Below are positions 24,400 to 36,119 of a DNA stretch of 64,000 nucleotides, piece by piece (the first letter of the stretch is position 1; every line of letters begins with the position of its first letter). Source of the DNA: Aquatica leii. Taxonomy: Eukaryota; Arthropoda; Insecta; Coleoptera; Lampyridae. The DNA lies in the NCBI GenBank assembly GCA_035610365.1, contig CM069432.1, positions 73,288,520-73,352,519 on the forward strand. The letters run 5' to 3'. The position numbers were made by a program, and so were the translations under genes. The notes beneath the pieces were generated by a model. That model was not told the DNA's origin. It worked only from the letters and a program-made list of their open reading frames with translations, and searched no databases.

Positions 24400-25085
24400 T
24401 GATTTAAGGTTTTTACATATCACCGAAAGAAAAAAAAACATTAAAAAAATGATGAACAATAATTGTAATTGCATCGGAACTTGACAGAAGATGTTGCAAC
24501 ATCGAGGCTATCGTGTTTGGTTCTAATATTGTTCTTTTAATTTTCCGTTCTATGATTTTGAGGTCTTCGTTTTTTTTGTTTATCGTTATTTTTTCCAACG
24601 CATAGGTTATGGTGGGTCTTATAGATTTCAATTTTGTTGGTTTTCTTAACGCTTTCCGTTTTGATAGACTTTTATTTTTGCCGTATGCTTAATTTTCGCT
24701 CAGCAGTTTCTGTTTCACTTTGTTCTTCTCGGTTTGTTCCATCGTGACTCTCAGATAATTAAACCAGTCGACTCTCTCAAAAATGTGTTCTAGTGTTTTT
24801 AAGTAATTTTGTGCGTGCTCATGTTCTTTCTATATTTTTATGTATTCTGTTTTTATTTCGTTTATTTTCATACCAATTTTTTTTGCTTCTTCGTCTAGTT
24901 GATCTACAGCTGTCGTAATATCTTCCTTCCTATTCTCTATGATTGCTATGTCATCTGCGTACGCTATCATTTATATTTGGTTGGTCATGATATTTTTCTT
25001 GTCCAATTTAACTCTTTGTATAATGTTTTCTAGTATAGGTTGAATATAGATGAAGATAGGGAGTGCTTTTGTTTTACTGCCTTAT
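24400..25085 (-). pseudogene. Non-LTR retrotransposon RT, C-terminal half (RTE-like, tentative)
   Basis: Minus strand, in order: LPIFIYIQPILENIIQRVK (about 25060-25000), the active-site box IAYADDIAIIENRKEDI with intact Asp-Asp (about 24965), MKINEIKTEYIKI, then SIRPTITYALEKITINKK (about 24625) and IIERKIKRTILEPNT. This matches the palm, thumb and post-thumb boxes of insect non-LTR RTs. Frames shift and stops occur. A matching upstream half lies at 29950-30540 on the same strand, in the order expected if one element was split by later insertions. Confidence 0.7.
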
Positions 25086-25330
25086 TTCGGGTGAATAAAA
25101 CGAATGTTACAGTTCCTCTTATTAAACGTGTGTAATATATTATTTTTTCTACTTTGCATTTAAAAATATAATTTTTTTGTATAAATATGTCCTGTTGACA
25201 TGTAAGGAATTTTAATAATTATAATATGTGACAAATCTAAAAATGTAACTGCTTTTGTTTTAAACAAGTGACGTAAAGAAAATTTTTAAAACTGTTTTAA
25301 ACTAATTTAACTTACAAATTAATTCAAAAT

Positions 25331-25690
25331 ATGGAAAAGCAAAAAAATATTACGTGCACATGTCAAAAAATTAGAGCAGCAGTTGCTGATACTGTTAATA
25401 AATTTCTTCCAGCAAAATTAAAATCAATTTATGATAAAGATTATAACACATTTAATTCATGGTACCTAAAAAAGTGTGTAAACTATTAGCGAAAATGTTT
25501 TACTTGCTTCTTACGATGGAATGAGCAAAACGAAGAAGTCATCCACATTATGGGCCTCTTATAGCATGTTATGTGGTTGCTTAAATGTGTATAAAAACGT
25601 GGACATCTCAAAGTTTGTGAGGTTGCAGCAACTCCTAAAACAACAGTCGATAGGTTATCAAAATAAAAATTTTAATACAGTTGGAATATA
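25331..25690 (+). pseudogene. Tyrosine-recombinase-like N-terminal fragment (Crypton-like)
   Basis: An ATG at 25331 begins MEKQKNITCTC; the frame continues IRAAVADTVNKFLPAKLKS and YDKDYNTFNSWYLKK to a stop. After one frame change it reads ENVLLASYDGMSKTKKSSTL, WASYSML, VYKNVDISKFVRLQQLLKQQ. The YxxxYxxFxxW, then ENVLLAYF...STLWSRYSML..., then DISKxxxLxxxLKRQ pattern is the N-terminal helical domain of eukaryotic integrase-like proteins related to Cryptons and zinc-finger MYM-associated genes in insects. The catalytic tyrosine domain is missing. It is one of the blocks lying inside the split non-LTR element. Confidence 0.55.
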
Positions 25691-25849
25691 GATTACATAA
25701 AGAATATATTTATCGAATTGGTAGCGATGCGTTATAATTTGACTAAAGAACTTACGCTGAATAGATATCGCACCTGTAAATACCCTATAAAGGCTATATA
25801 CGTTATTTTGTAAAAAAAAAATTGCCAATAAATTGGTTAACGTACAATA

Positions 25850-26035
25850 TATGCTCAGTATTTATTTACACAATGTCTGGATATACATATCTGTTGAGCG
25901 ACTCTCTCCCTCATGTGTATTTAATTTTTTTGACTTACACGTGGGCCTGGATGAGGTTTGAACCTACGACTTACTTTGCTGTTACTTACGAAGTCGGCGA
26001 CTCTTGTAGTTGTGCTACAGAAGTGCTTGTATATC
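25850..26035 (-). repeat. tRNA-derived SINE fragment
   Basis: On the minus strand an A-box-like GTAGCACAACTAC followed by GAGTCGCCGACTTCG (about 26018-25989) is followed by a perfect B-box GGTTCAAACC (about 25964-25955), the internal RNA polymerase III promoter of a tRNA-type head. The 3' body (CTCATCCAGGCCCACGTG) then runs into AT-rich DNA. It no longer folds as a standard tRNA, so a SINE head is favoured over a functional tRNA gene. No TSD was defined. Confidence 0.55.
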
Positions 26036-26187
26036 TTTATTATTTCAAAGGTATAAGTACATTGGTTTGATCGTCTTTTGTCCAAATAATGTTTAGTTAA
26101 ATTTTTTTGTATTTTTAATTAGTGATCAGTGTATGTTGTTAGTGTCAAATTATTATTATTAATATAAATTTGATATATAAAACGATA

Positions 26188-26600
26188 TGCCGAGAAATAA
26201 AAAGAATAGTACTCGGCGTTGGGCAACAGTATACGTACCGAAGTACATAGACTATATGGGAATATAAATCTTGTCGATTAAATTTGTGTAACATTAATAA
26301 TACCGTAAGTAAGTAATACACGTCAGTTATATTTTTCAATCAATCTGTTTTACAGAACCATTTATTCATAAAACACAATGAATAACGACGACTGTTGTTA
26401 ATCATATTAATTTATCTCTGGATCAATCTTCAAGTACAAATAGTGATACTGTATCTGCATTTCATTCTGATGAGCTTACAGATCAAAAATCGTTTTCGGA
26501 TAAACTGCGTGAATGGGCAGTAAATCGAAATATTGAATTAATTCAACTGTCGAAATTACTAAAAATACCCACTAAACATTTTTATATAACATTTATGTAA
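26188..26600 (+). pseudogene. Exon-like fragments of an unrecognised transposon-type protein
   Basis: A short frame begins MPRNKKNSTRRWATVYVPKY near 26188. After a gap, an open stretch at 26409-26600 reads SLDQSSSTNSDTV then SFSDKLREWAVNRNIELIQL and SKLLKI before running into AT-rich DNA. The block LREWAV..NI....L..LL.I resembles the start of a family of insect transposon-borne proteins of unknown function. It ends exactly where the 26.57-26.96 kb repeat starts, suggesting truncation by that insertion. Confidence 0.4.
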
Positions 26601-26960
26601 ATACAATATAACAGTTTTACATGTTATATAAATTATTAGGTCACATTGACGTACCGTTTACATTAACTTTATGTAAAATGTCCAGAACATGTGACTTCAA
26701 TTGTGATATAAATTGGATGTAACAATTTTACATCATTGTGTATGTATATATAATATATACATATATTACATAAAAATTATATTATTTATTATGTCAATAT
26801 TATATCACGTTAACATTAAATTGATGTAATTAACTAAGTAATTTGGATGTAATGTTAATGTATTATGTACATTCATTTTATATCACAACTTACTTGTTTT
26901 TTTACATAAACTTGTTACGTAGATATTACTTTGTTAACAATAATAATAATAGCAATAATA
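26570..26960. repeat. AT-rich inverted repeat, MITE-like
   Basis: The stretch contains repeated GATATAAATTGGATGTAA-type words and their complements (TTACATCC, TTATATCAC) on both sides of a TATATA-rich centre near 26750. This suggests a foldback MITE, but ends and TSD could not be fixed. Confidence 0.35.
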
Positions 26961-27627
26961 ATAAATGTTTATTAACAAAAATAATATAAACAATATATAA
27001 TATTAAAATATACGTCTAATATAATATAAATCAAAAAACCAAAAATAGTCTACTTTGATTTTTGTGTTCTTGGGTAGCGTTGTTTACTCAATCGAAACCA
27101 TTCTTCAATTTGATGTTCAATTTCAAAGACAGTTGTTTTTTTTTTTAAAGAAAAATAAATAATTATTTTACATTTATATATGGAAAACGCTAATTTTATA
27201 TTGCTTTATATAAATAGATTTATACTGAACTGGTAGTTATAAAACAGAGTATTAGTTGTTTATAAATTTTGTAGCAAGAACTGAGTCAAATACAATAATA
27301 AGTAAAATAAATATCTATGTATGAGCTGAGCATGCAAAACATACCTTGGAGCAGTTTCATAAGATTCCGTTCTTTAAAGCGATGGTTCCCCCTATAGCCG
27401 ATTAAGGAACATATTTGTTACTAATATCTTATAATTTCACAAAGTAATTAGTAAATTTTTGTAATGATTATTTAAGTTTTATCATTGTATCGTATTGAGT
27501 TGAAACATAGAAATTTCGGTTTCCTTCCATAGCAGTTAATTGACAGTATTTAGTTTATTTTCAAATCTTTTTAGTACAACTCAAACTTCTAACTCCTCGA
27601 AGACTAATAACCCTAATAACTCTTATA

Positions 27628-29814
27628 GCGGGTTGCACAAAAGATAATTGACTGTTAATTGGAGTTTAATCTTTGATTAAAGTATGATTATCTTTTAATT
27701 GTAGTTTAACGGTCCATTAACGGCCAATTAAATATTTAATTGAAGTCGACGTTAATCAGAGATTAACTGTCAATTAACTATATTTTGCGTTGCACAAAAC
27801 TATAATCTCCGATTAAACTCTTGTTAACAAAAGATTATCTAATTGGCGATATTTCGCTGATTAACCTACAATTAAAGTTTTTCAATAATAAAAACTTCAT
27901 GATTTACAGTCAAAACTAACTAATAAATTATAGCTACGTTTAATTCAAGTTTCGTTTCATATAAATTTATTAAAAAAATAATTATAAAACAAAAATAATT
28001 ATGTTGTTCCACTTGCAGTCTTCTTTCTCGAGTAGCTTTGAAGACGGTTTCGCAGTATAAGGTTTATACGAGATAGAAAAAAACCTTTTGAATTGTTAAA
28101 CGACATTGATTTCAAGAAGATGTTTTGTTTAAATAAGGCTAACATTATAAACTTGGTACATGCAATTAAAGATAGAATCAAACGAAATCCTTTGATGCAA
28201 CAGTACAAAATATTAATGCTCTATCCAGCATATCACAAATTAAATTGTCAGACTCTCCCATCAATACATAAAGATGCCTAGAGCTACCGAACACTTAATG
28301 GAAACAAAAAAATGGTACTTTCGCATTTCTGGTTTTTTTACGTGTTGTGCTAGCTGTCGATTGTATACATGTGCATATACAATCACCCGATAGTCTAAAT
28401 GCTGAATCGTATCACAAAAAAAATGATATTTTAGCATTAATGTTCAAGCAATTTGCGATGCCGTCTTAAAATTCATGGGTTTTATTGTTTATTGGCCAGA
28501 ATCAGTACAAAACAATATTCTTTTCAATAAATTTCTTCTTCCGGTTGAATTTTGAATCGGAAGATATGGCAACGGTTATCTATTAGGTGATCCACCAAAG
28601 CACATATTATGACAAGTAATACCATAGAAAGGTTCTTTGGAGTTTGGCAGAGAGGATTTCCTTGCTTGCAATATGGTTGCCGACTCTTAATTAGCACAAC
28701 ATTTCTACAACGGTTCTATATATGCAAAATGTATAAAAACAAAATAAGTTATTGTAATTTTTTATTTATAAATCTAATACTGTGCTTTATATTTTCTTAA
28801 ACTTGATTAAATAATATTACTTCTTTATAGTTTATAATTTTTTGCTTTTGAAATTTTTCTTATAAATAACTTGGGAGGAGTTGCCACAGGTTCTGCAGTA
28901 AATAGGATTGTGCGAAAGACAAGAATACGACATAATCCAGGTTGAGGTTCAGCCACATGAAATGATTCTCATTTGCCCATTTTTAAATTAATATTAGATT
29001 TCATTGTAATTATCTCCCAATTTACCAAAATAGTAAGCTGTAAAGCAATTCAAAGCAATTTCTAGGTGGCTCACTTTGGTATGCAATGTTCGCCAGCAAA
29101 ACCTCCTGATCGACTTTTATTAAGAGGTTGAAAACTCCACGAGAAACAGATTTTTTTTATCATACATAGTACAATTTTTAAGTCCTTGCTTACATGTCCT
29201 GTTTCACAGATCTGTTTTATTTTCAGTTTCATATATACAAACAAAGTTTCAGGTATTTTGCTGTTCGTTCGGAGGTCTGTTTTAACCGATGCATTACATT
29301 CGTTGGTGGTGTTTGTTGACACCAAACATTTCTTTTCAACTATAAGTCTTTTAGCCAGTTACTCCTTTATATTGTTATCTAAAGTAAAGAATAAAAGGAA
29401 TTAAGCAAGAAATTTTATAGAATTAGAAATGTTGTTATCGGTAAACATAAAATAAAACAGCTATCTATACAGAAGCAATATTTTCCATAACGATAATATA
29501 ACTATTTATAAGAAAACGTGAATAATACAGTAATACCATTGTAATACTCACTTTACTACAATATTTATCAACGTTTCTTTCTTGATTTAAGTAAAGATTT
29601 GTAAATAACCTCCTTTTTGGTAGTCTTTTTTGTTTCATAAACTGACATTAAAACACGCGGTTGTCAAGTTGACTAGCAGTTAATGGTCGATTAACTAATG
29701 AACCGTTAATCATAGATTAAATTGTTTTGTGCAACGCAATTGAATGTTAATCAACTATCATCTTTAATCGACGATTAGTAAATCGCCAATTAACCAGACT
29801 TTTGTGCAACCGGC
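27628..29814 (+). mobile_element. PIF/Harbinger element, decayed (2.19 kb)
   Basis: Terminal inverted repeats GCGGGTTGCACAAAAG (27628) and CTTTTGTGCAACCGGC (ending 29814) bound the element. Subterminal regions on both sides are packed with TTAATC/GATTAA words. The flanks read TTA-TA and TA-TCA, compatible with the 3-bp TWA target duplication of the superfamily after one change. It contains the HARBI1-like pseudogene described separately. Right of the transposase (28.9-29.3 kb) a second, minus-strand gene would be expected in this superfamily, but none was recognised with confidence. Confidence 0.75.
28085..28730 (+). pseudogene. HARBI1-like PIF/Harbinger transposase, broken
   Basis: Successive blocks in changing frames match HARBI1-type DDE_Tnp_4 nucleases: DFKKMFCLNKANIINLV (about 28110-28165), AVDCIHVHIQSPDSLNAES (about 28350-28405, first catalytic Asp in the usual G.IDCTHI position), NVQAICDAVLKFMGFIVYWP (about 28440-28495, second Asp in CDA), and NTIERFFGVWQRGFPCLQYG (about 28620-28680, Glu in the conserved IER.FG.W..RFP block). 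At least three frame changes make it nonfunctional. Confidence 0.75.
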
Positions 29815-29949
29815 TATCAATCTTTTTTTATTTTTAACCGCATTGACAAATGACATTTGTGGTTTTGACATCATTTGTGTGAAAAATCCAATGCTGCCAC
29901 TTATGAGAACAAAAATTTTACTATAAACGGTGTCAGAATGAGCTACATG

Positions 29950-30540
29950 GTGAAACTGCTTTTGGTGTCACAATGAAGGAATTATAAACGCAAAGTAGAA
30001 AACTATAATATGTGTTTCCTTTTTGTATTCCCACTGTTTTGTTATAGGGTGTGTATAGCATTTATGGCCGATCGATTCTGTCTGAAGCCATTTTGGTAGT
30101 CCCCAAGTATATTTTCAGCATGTGTCTTTAGCTTTTTGTTTATCAGTGTTTCAGACCTTTGGCATATTGTTTTGTCTCTATATTTGTTTGATTAAGTGAC
30201 ATATCTATGCTTTTCTATTTTGTAATTTTCTTATTTTTTATTTTTTTTTCTTGATCTAGTTGTTTTTTTTCTTTTGCATTTCTCTTTTTTCGTATATAGT
30301 GTTTCTTCTTCATCTTTTGTAGTTCATTCTTTATTTTGCCGATTTTGTCTTTTATTCTTCTGGTTTTAGTTATTTTGCTGTTGTGTTGGAGTCTAATTTT
30401 TTTGTAAATTTTTTTAAGTTAAAGTTTCTATTTTTTTCTCACTCTGTTCTAGTTTTTTGTATATCCAACCATACTTTTTTTTGTACAGTTCATTTGGTGT
30501 GTTCTTTCTTTTATATTCAGTTCTGTTTTGTTGAAGTGAA
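29950..30540 (-). pseudogene. Non-LTR retrotransposon RT, N-terminal half
   Basis: Minus strand: a long Lys-rich helical segment at about 30420-30190 (KDKIGKIKNELQKMKKKHY, as in the linker between endonuclease and RT) is followed by INKKLKTHAENILGDYQNGF and RQNRSAINAIHTL at about 30140-30040, a conserved RT fingers block (family pattern: I..YQ.GFR..RST.D.I..L). The frame then decays and reaches the right end of the Harbinger element. It is probably the 5' half of the element whose 3' half lies at 24400-25085. Confidence 0.65.
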
Positions 30541-32250
30541 ACTTCTTTATCGGCGTTGGAAAAAAATTTACCGTCACATTTTACGCGTCACGTCACATTT
30601 TTTATCGTCACATTTTTCCGTAGCGTAGCGACGTGATAAATAATATATCAATACTAAAGTGATCAACAAAATCAAAGGCTTTATTTTAATTCTAATTCCA
30701 GTGGATTTTTAACAAAAGTAAGTAATTATATCTATTTTTCTAATACTTGGGTGGAATTAATTGACATAGAGTATAAATTCTGAAATATGTTATTAATTTA
30801 AATTTAAAATATTTAAGGTTAACCTCAGTTTCTAATTGAACGATGACATTTTAAATTTAAAATAATTAAGGTTAACCTCAGTTTCTGATTGAACGATGAC
30901 ATTTTAAATTTAATATATTTAAGGTTAACCGCAGTTTCTGTTTGAACGATGACAATAATAGTAATAATTCTATTTCAATTAATGAAATGCTGTAATAATC
31001 TTAGTAGCAAAAAGTTAAAGTGAAATAATTGTATTATTTGTATTCATGTCTACTATAATAAAATCCTTTTGTTTAAAATTTATCTAATTTTAAATTTAAG
31101 ATATTTAAGGTTAACCTCAGTTACTTATTGTAACTATCGGTCAATGTATATGATTTCATTAAAATAGTATTTATTAATTAATAAGACTGCTAATTTAATG
31201 AACATCAATTAATTGGCATAGAGTATAAATTCTGAAATATGTTATTAATTTTTGTAAATCAATTAACTAATTTTTGTAGATTCAATTTCATATTTCAGTT
31301 ACCATAAGCCATTAATTATTAAATTTAAGATATTTAAGGTTAACCTCAATTTCTGATTGAACGATGACAATGATAGTAATAATTCTATTTCAATTAATGA
31401 AATGCTGTAATAATCTTAGTAGCAAAAAGTTAAAGTGAAACACGGTTGGTTCAGACGAAGAGTACTTTCAGTTTCTCCAACGCAGTAGGGATAGCATGTC
31501 GCTTATTTCGTTACGCGTCACATTTTTAATTAATACGACTGCTAATTTAATGTTTAAATTTAAGATATTTAAGGTTAAACTCAGTTTCTGATTGAACGAT
31601 GACAATGATAGTAATAATTCTATTTCAATTAATGAAATGCTGTAATAATCTTAGTAGCAAAAGTTAAATTTAAATAATTGTATTATTGAATTAAAACTTC
31701 TTTATCGGCGTTGGAAAAAAATTGCCGTCACATTTTACGCGTCACATTTTTCCGTTACGCGCCATCTTTTTCTTGCCCCTACCACGGTTGGTTCAGACGA
31801 AGAGTACTTTCAGTTTCTCCAACGCAGTAGGGATAGCATGTCGCTTATTTCGTTACGCGTCACATTTTTAATTAATACGACTGCTAATTTAATGAACATC
31901 AATTAATTGGCATAGAGTATAAATTCTGAAATATGTTATTAATTTTTGTAAATCAATTAACTAATTTTTGTAGATTCAATTTCATATTTCAGTTACCATA
32001 AGCCATTAATTACAAAAATATATAATAACGATGACAATGATAGTAATAATTCTATTACAATTAATGAAATGCTGTAATAATCTTAGTAGCAAAAAGTTAA
32101 AGTGAAATAATTGTATTATTTGTATTCATGTCTATGATAATAAAATCCTTTTGTTTAAACTTTATCTAATTTAACTTTATTTAACCAATTTCTGAAAAGT
32201 TGCATGTAGATCATTTTGCGAAAAATAAGGCCATAAAGAAGTTTCACTTC
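30532..32250. repeat. Inverted-repeat-bounded array of nested duplications
   Basis: Bounded by GAAGTGAAACTTCTTTAT (30534 onward) and its complement near 32234-32255. Inside, a roughly 65-bp unit containing ATTTAAGGTTAACCTCAG and TTTCTGATTGAACGATGAC is tandem three times (30790-30950) and recurs at 31087, 31318 and 31555. Larger blocks repeat too: GTAATAATTCTATTTCAATT and following (30962, 31376, 31613, 32040); GGCATAGAGTATAAATTCTG and following (30760, 31215, 31910); and GGTTGGTTCAGACGAAGAGT and following (31443 and 31784). ACGCGTCACATTTT motifs are frequent. No protein is encoded. Confidence 0.75.
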
Positions 32251-32424
32251 TTACATGTGTACACTAGTACACGCCCTCATTTTTTTTTTTTAATTTTATA
32301 TTCAGTTCAGGTATCTTTTGTTTTTTTGTTTCTCCAGATTCCTGGTCAAACCATATCATCTTTGGTCTGCAGGTATTTTCAATATTTTCTCTGTTGCTTT
32401 CGTTATATTATTTCTTAAAAAATA

Positions 32425-32556
32425 TTATACGTTACTCTGTTTGAAAGTATAATTGCATACAACACTCTCATGCAGCGCTTAACCCATGGCATTGCGCTGC
32501 GTTTCCGTTTGGTACGTTATTTATAACTTTTGGACTCTTGTTACGTTAACTACTAT
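32425..32556 (-). repeat. Diverged family B palindromic head (copy 4)
   Basis: GTTACTCTGTTTGAAAGTAT at 32431 and GGACTCTTGTTACGTTAAC then TACTATT at 32533 match the two arm ends of the family B head, around a tip with a perfect GCAGCGC / GCGCTGC stem. The body and conserved peptide of family B were not found beside it, so this is a head-only or badly decayed copy. Orientation is inferred from the TACTATT side, which lies outside the head in the other copies. Confidence 0.55.
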
Positions 32557-33194
32557 TGTTAGTTTATAATTAACTAGTGGCTCCTTGTGTTAATTTACAC
32601 AAATTGTATTCCAATTTTTGTGATTTCAGGTACATATTTGAACAAAAATAAAGCTTTTCCGTGACGAGAAGTTCCTAGTGAAGGTAAATTCTTTGTAAAT
32701 GATTGTGATACTAATTTACTGTTTTAGTTTAATAGAATTAAATTTAACAAAAATTGTAATAATTTTTAATAAATATAATAAATAATATAATTGCTATTTT
32801 GAAATTCTATTTTTTTTTGTAGATAAATTTGTTCTTATTTTAATCGTCATTAAAAATAAAAAAAATTGCAGAAAAATAGTTATAGTATGTATGAATGAAG
32901 GTAATTTATAATAAAAGCATTACTATAAAGTATTGCCGAACGCAAATTGAAGTAGAATGATAAAGAATAAAATTTTAGAGAAGGCTTTTAATATTCAATA
33001 AATTCTCATTTCTTTACCTAATTATAGATCTTACTAATAAAACAATAATTTGATTACCGTATAGGCAACCAACAATATAGATGTGCTAATGCGTATGCAT
33101 TCTTATTATTTGTGTATGCAAATCTGACATAATATAATTCCGTCCTTTTTTTTAGTGGGAGGGACTTACATATTTCCATTTATTCAGCAAGTGG

Positions 33195-34448
33195 ACCATA
33201 GAGATTTTATGCGATGAAACAATTTATAGATCGAATAAATGATTGCTTTTTTCCGTTTACTTATTTGTTCCTATTATTGTTTCTCAAGTCTATTAATGTT
33301 TTATTAACTAACTAATTTTTTTCAGAACTTTTGTAGTGGTTATGGATAATACCAGTTACCATATTGTTTTGGCAGTTAAAACTCCCAATTTTAATAATAG
33401 AAAAGCAGACATCGAATTGTGGCTAAATAAACGTGATATTATGTACGAAAGAAAATCTACAAAAGTAAATCTGTATAATTTAATACCGAGCAATAAGCAA
33501 TAACTTGTTGATGCATTTTTTGCTAAACATGTATGTGGATTACCACTTTATCACCCAGAATTAACTTCTATCGAAAAAATTTTGAGTATTATTAAAAATT
33601 GGGTTGGAGCTACAAATGTTTCTATTAAATAAAGTGGAGTCTTTAGTAAAAGAAAAAATTCCAAGTGTAAAAGAATGGTCCATGTAGACACGTTAAAGAA
33701 TGATGATGAAACTTTCAAATTTATTATTTTTTTTATTTGGTATAGTCACACAAGTAAGTATCCTTTTTAACATTATCAATCAACCAATAATGAGTTTGTA
33801 GTTATTGCATTCATTCGTTCAGAATCTTATTAATCTTATTACGATGACAACCTTTTAATTGTTTGTTCCTAATTTTTGGTTTTATTAAAAAATGGTATTC
33901 TTTTCTACATTCTCTAATACGTATAGATTTTTTTTAATTTAAAAGTTGATTCAAGCATTGTGTTAAAGACATTCTGCGCATTTGATTTAGTGGGGGAACA
34001 TATCATTTTTGAATTTTAAGTAAGTTTAAGAGATAACAAGTTTAAGTTTGTCACGAGACACACATGTTATACGCAATTGTAAACAATTCAAACAATTTCA
34101 ATTAAAATTAAATACAGTCCACTAACAATTTTTATTATTTACGGTTTGACCGTAACACATTGAATAGGTACTTTGTCCACAATGTCGATGCAGCTACTTT
34201 ACTTGGTAAATGCAAAAAATAAGTTTTGAGCTTCTGTTCATATTGTTCACTTATTTGAACTTCTTGGTTGTTACTTCAATATAAATAACAACGAAATATT
34301 AACACAAAAACAAATTTTATTTATTTAAATTGCCTTTTATAAATTATAGCACACACGCACTATATGTATAAACGTACTCTAACTTTTTTATAGTGGACTG
34401 TAGGAAATCTCGCGCAGCTTAGGATCAAATAATAACGCGTTCACTCTA
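33195..34448 (+). pseudogene. IS630-like family I element, copy 1, internally deleted
   Basis: Matches the complete copy at 42005-44685 from about 42072 onward, but a deletion of roughly 1.1 kb joins the left noncoding region to the second catalytic block (VVMDNTSYHIVLAVKTPNF, about 33338-33395). The third block is ELTSIEKIL, and frames are broken after that. The right end reads ATAACGCGTTCACTC followed by TA (34447-34448), identical in form to the other family members. The left terminus is missing or too diverged. Non-functional. Confidence 0.75.
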
Positions 34449-34449
34449 T

Positions 34450-36110
34450 TGCGTTGTTGGCTTACTTCAAAAAACATTGTCACAAATCATTATACAGTAA
34501 AAGAGGAACATCAGTATTGCTATAAAATTACAATTTACAATTCAAATAATGTTTTGTTTAAATTTTTTTTTATAAACACATTTATAAAAAACCAAATACA
34601 CAATTGGGAATAAAAATAAAATTTTTATTTATTTACACTTTTAATTTAAATTTATAAATTTTCTTCTATAGACAATTATTTTAAAATGCTCTAGTTTTCT
34701 TAATTATTGTGAATGTTTGCAACAATAGTCCTTCCATCTGTGTATATAAAACCACTTTCTGTTTATAATAGTTAAATCATTCACGTTTTAAAAATACAGA
34801 ACATCGCCAGAAAAAAACTCTAAGCCTCTTTTAGTGAAAACGTCATAAATCTAAATTAAAAATACTGTAGAAGAAAAATATATAATTTTATTAATTTAGA
34901 TTATTAACAGTCTTATGTTGTAATATATTATTAATAAATTAGTTTTTTATAACAATTTTAAGCAAATTACAAAAAATTTTAAAAGTAAATTTTAGAATGA
35001 ATAAAATTTATCACTTCTGCATTTCTATTTAAAAGCTAAAAATTTTTAAAACAGAACAGTTTTCTCAGCGTAATTTTTTTATAAGCCTACTCTGTTTCTT
35101 TTGTAACATTAATTTCCTAATGTTTTAACTTTAAGTTTATAGTGTACCTTAAAGGTTTAGTGTACTGTTATGCAAATTAACTTCATTAGCAAATTGATAT
35201 AATAAACTGGTGCTTAAATACAAAGGGTATTAAAAACAGGAAATGTCTTGGTATAAATACAAAACGTATTTTCTGCAGCCGGAGATATAATGGTATTACA
35301 TTACGTTTGCTATCTAGTGAAATTTTAACAAAAGATGTAAAAAATTTGTATTATTTACAGTCACGACTATTTTATCTTTTATTTTGTTTAATTAAAATTC
35401 CATTATTAATGTTTTTAATAATCAAATTTAGAAGTTATAACAAGAACTAATAGTATTTTAACATCTTACAATAAAATAAAAGCATAAGTCATTATTTAGT
35501 TGTAACATATTGATTTGCTACTACAGGAGTGACTGCTGATTAATGGTTAGCAACTAAAACGTTCTATTGCACAGCCAATCACTAAAATGAACATGTGAAC
35601 TAAAAGGTTCAAAGGATTGTTAAATGTAATGTGGTTGCTTTTGCTAAAGGTACATTTTTATGTTCTAACATAATTTTAAATGTTTTTGTGATATGAATGT
35701 ATGTAACCGTTTATTAATGTGTTTTTATTTGTTTCAATGTGTCAATATTATTATACAGATTTACTTAAAACTCTGCATAACTTGTAAACTCTAAAGTTAT
35801 CTTTAGAATATTTTAATAACAACATTTGTAACAGCACTGCTAATCTATATCTTTTAATACTAAAGAAGGAATCTATTGTTATTAAGTTTTAGATCAAACT
35901 AGCCAGTAACAGCTCAATTAAGTTTTTTGTTAAATTGTTTTATAATCAGTATTTTTTTATATCAAATTTAGTTATATTTAGTTTCATTTACATAAATTTA
36001 ATTAAAAAATGTTTAAAATCAGAGATTTATAACTAGTGCTAAACAGTTATTACTAAGTGTCCATTTTAAACATCTATCATTTCTATGTTAAAACTATTTT
36101 ATTTGCGTTT
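34450..36110. other. AT-rich noncoding DNA
   Basis: No ORFs with family signatures and no clear repeats or palindromes were seen between the right end of the family I relic and the family III copy. Confidence 0.45.
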
Positions 36111-36119
36111 TTATATACT

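Noticed and set aside
25950-26020. Functional tRNA gene on the minus strand
   Set aside because: A- and B-box-like sequences are present but no acceptor stem or clover-leaf closes; a SINE head fits better.
29071-29404. Second (Myb/SANT-like) gene of the Harbinger element
   Set aside because: Open frames exist on both strands in the expected place, but no helix-turn-helix tryptophan pattern could be recognised.
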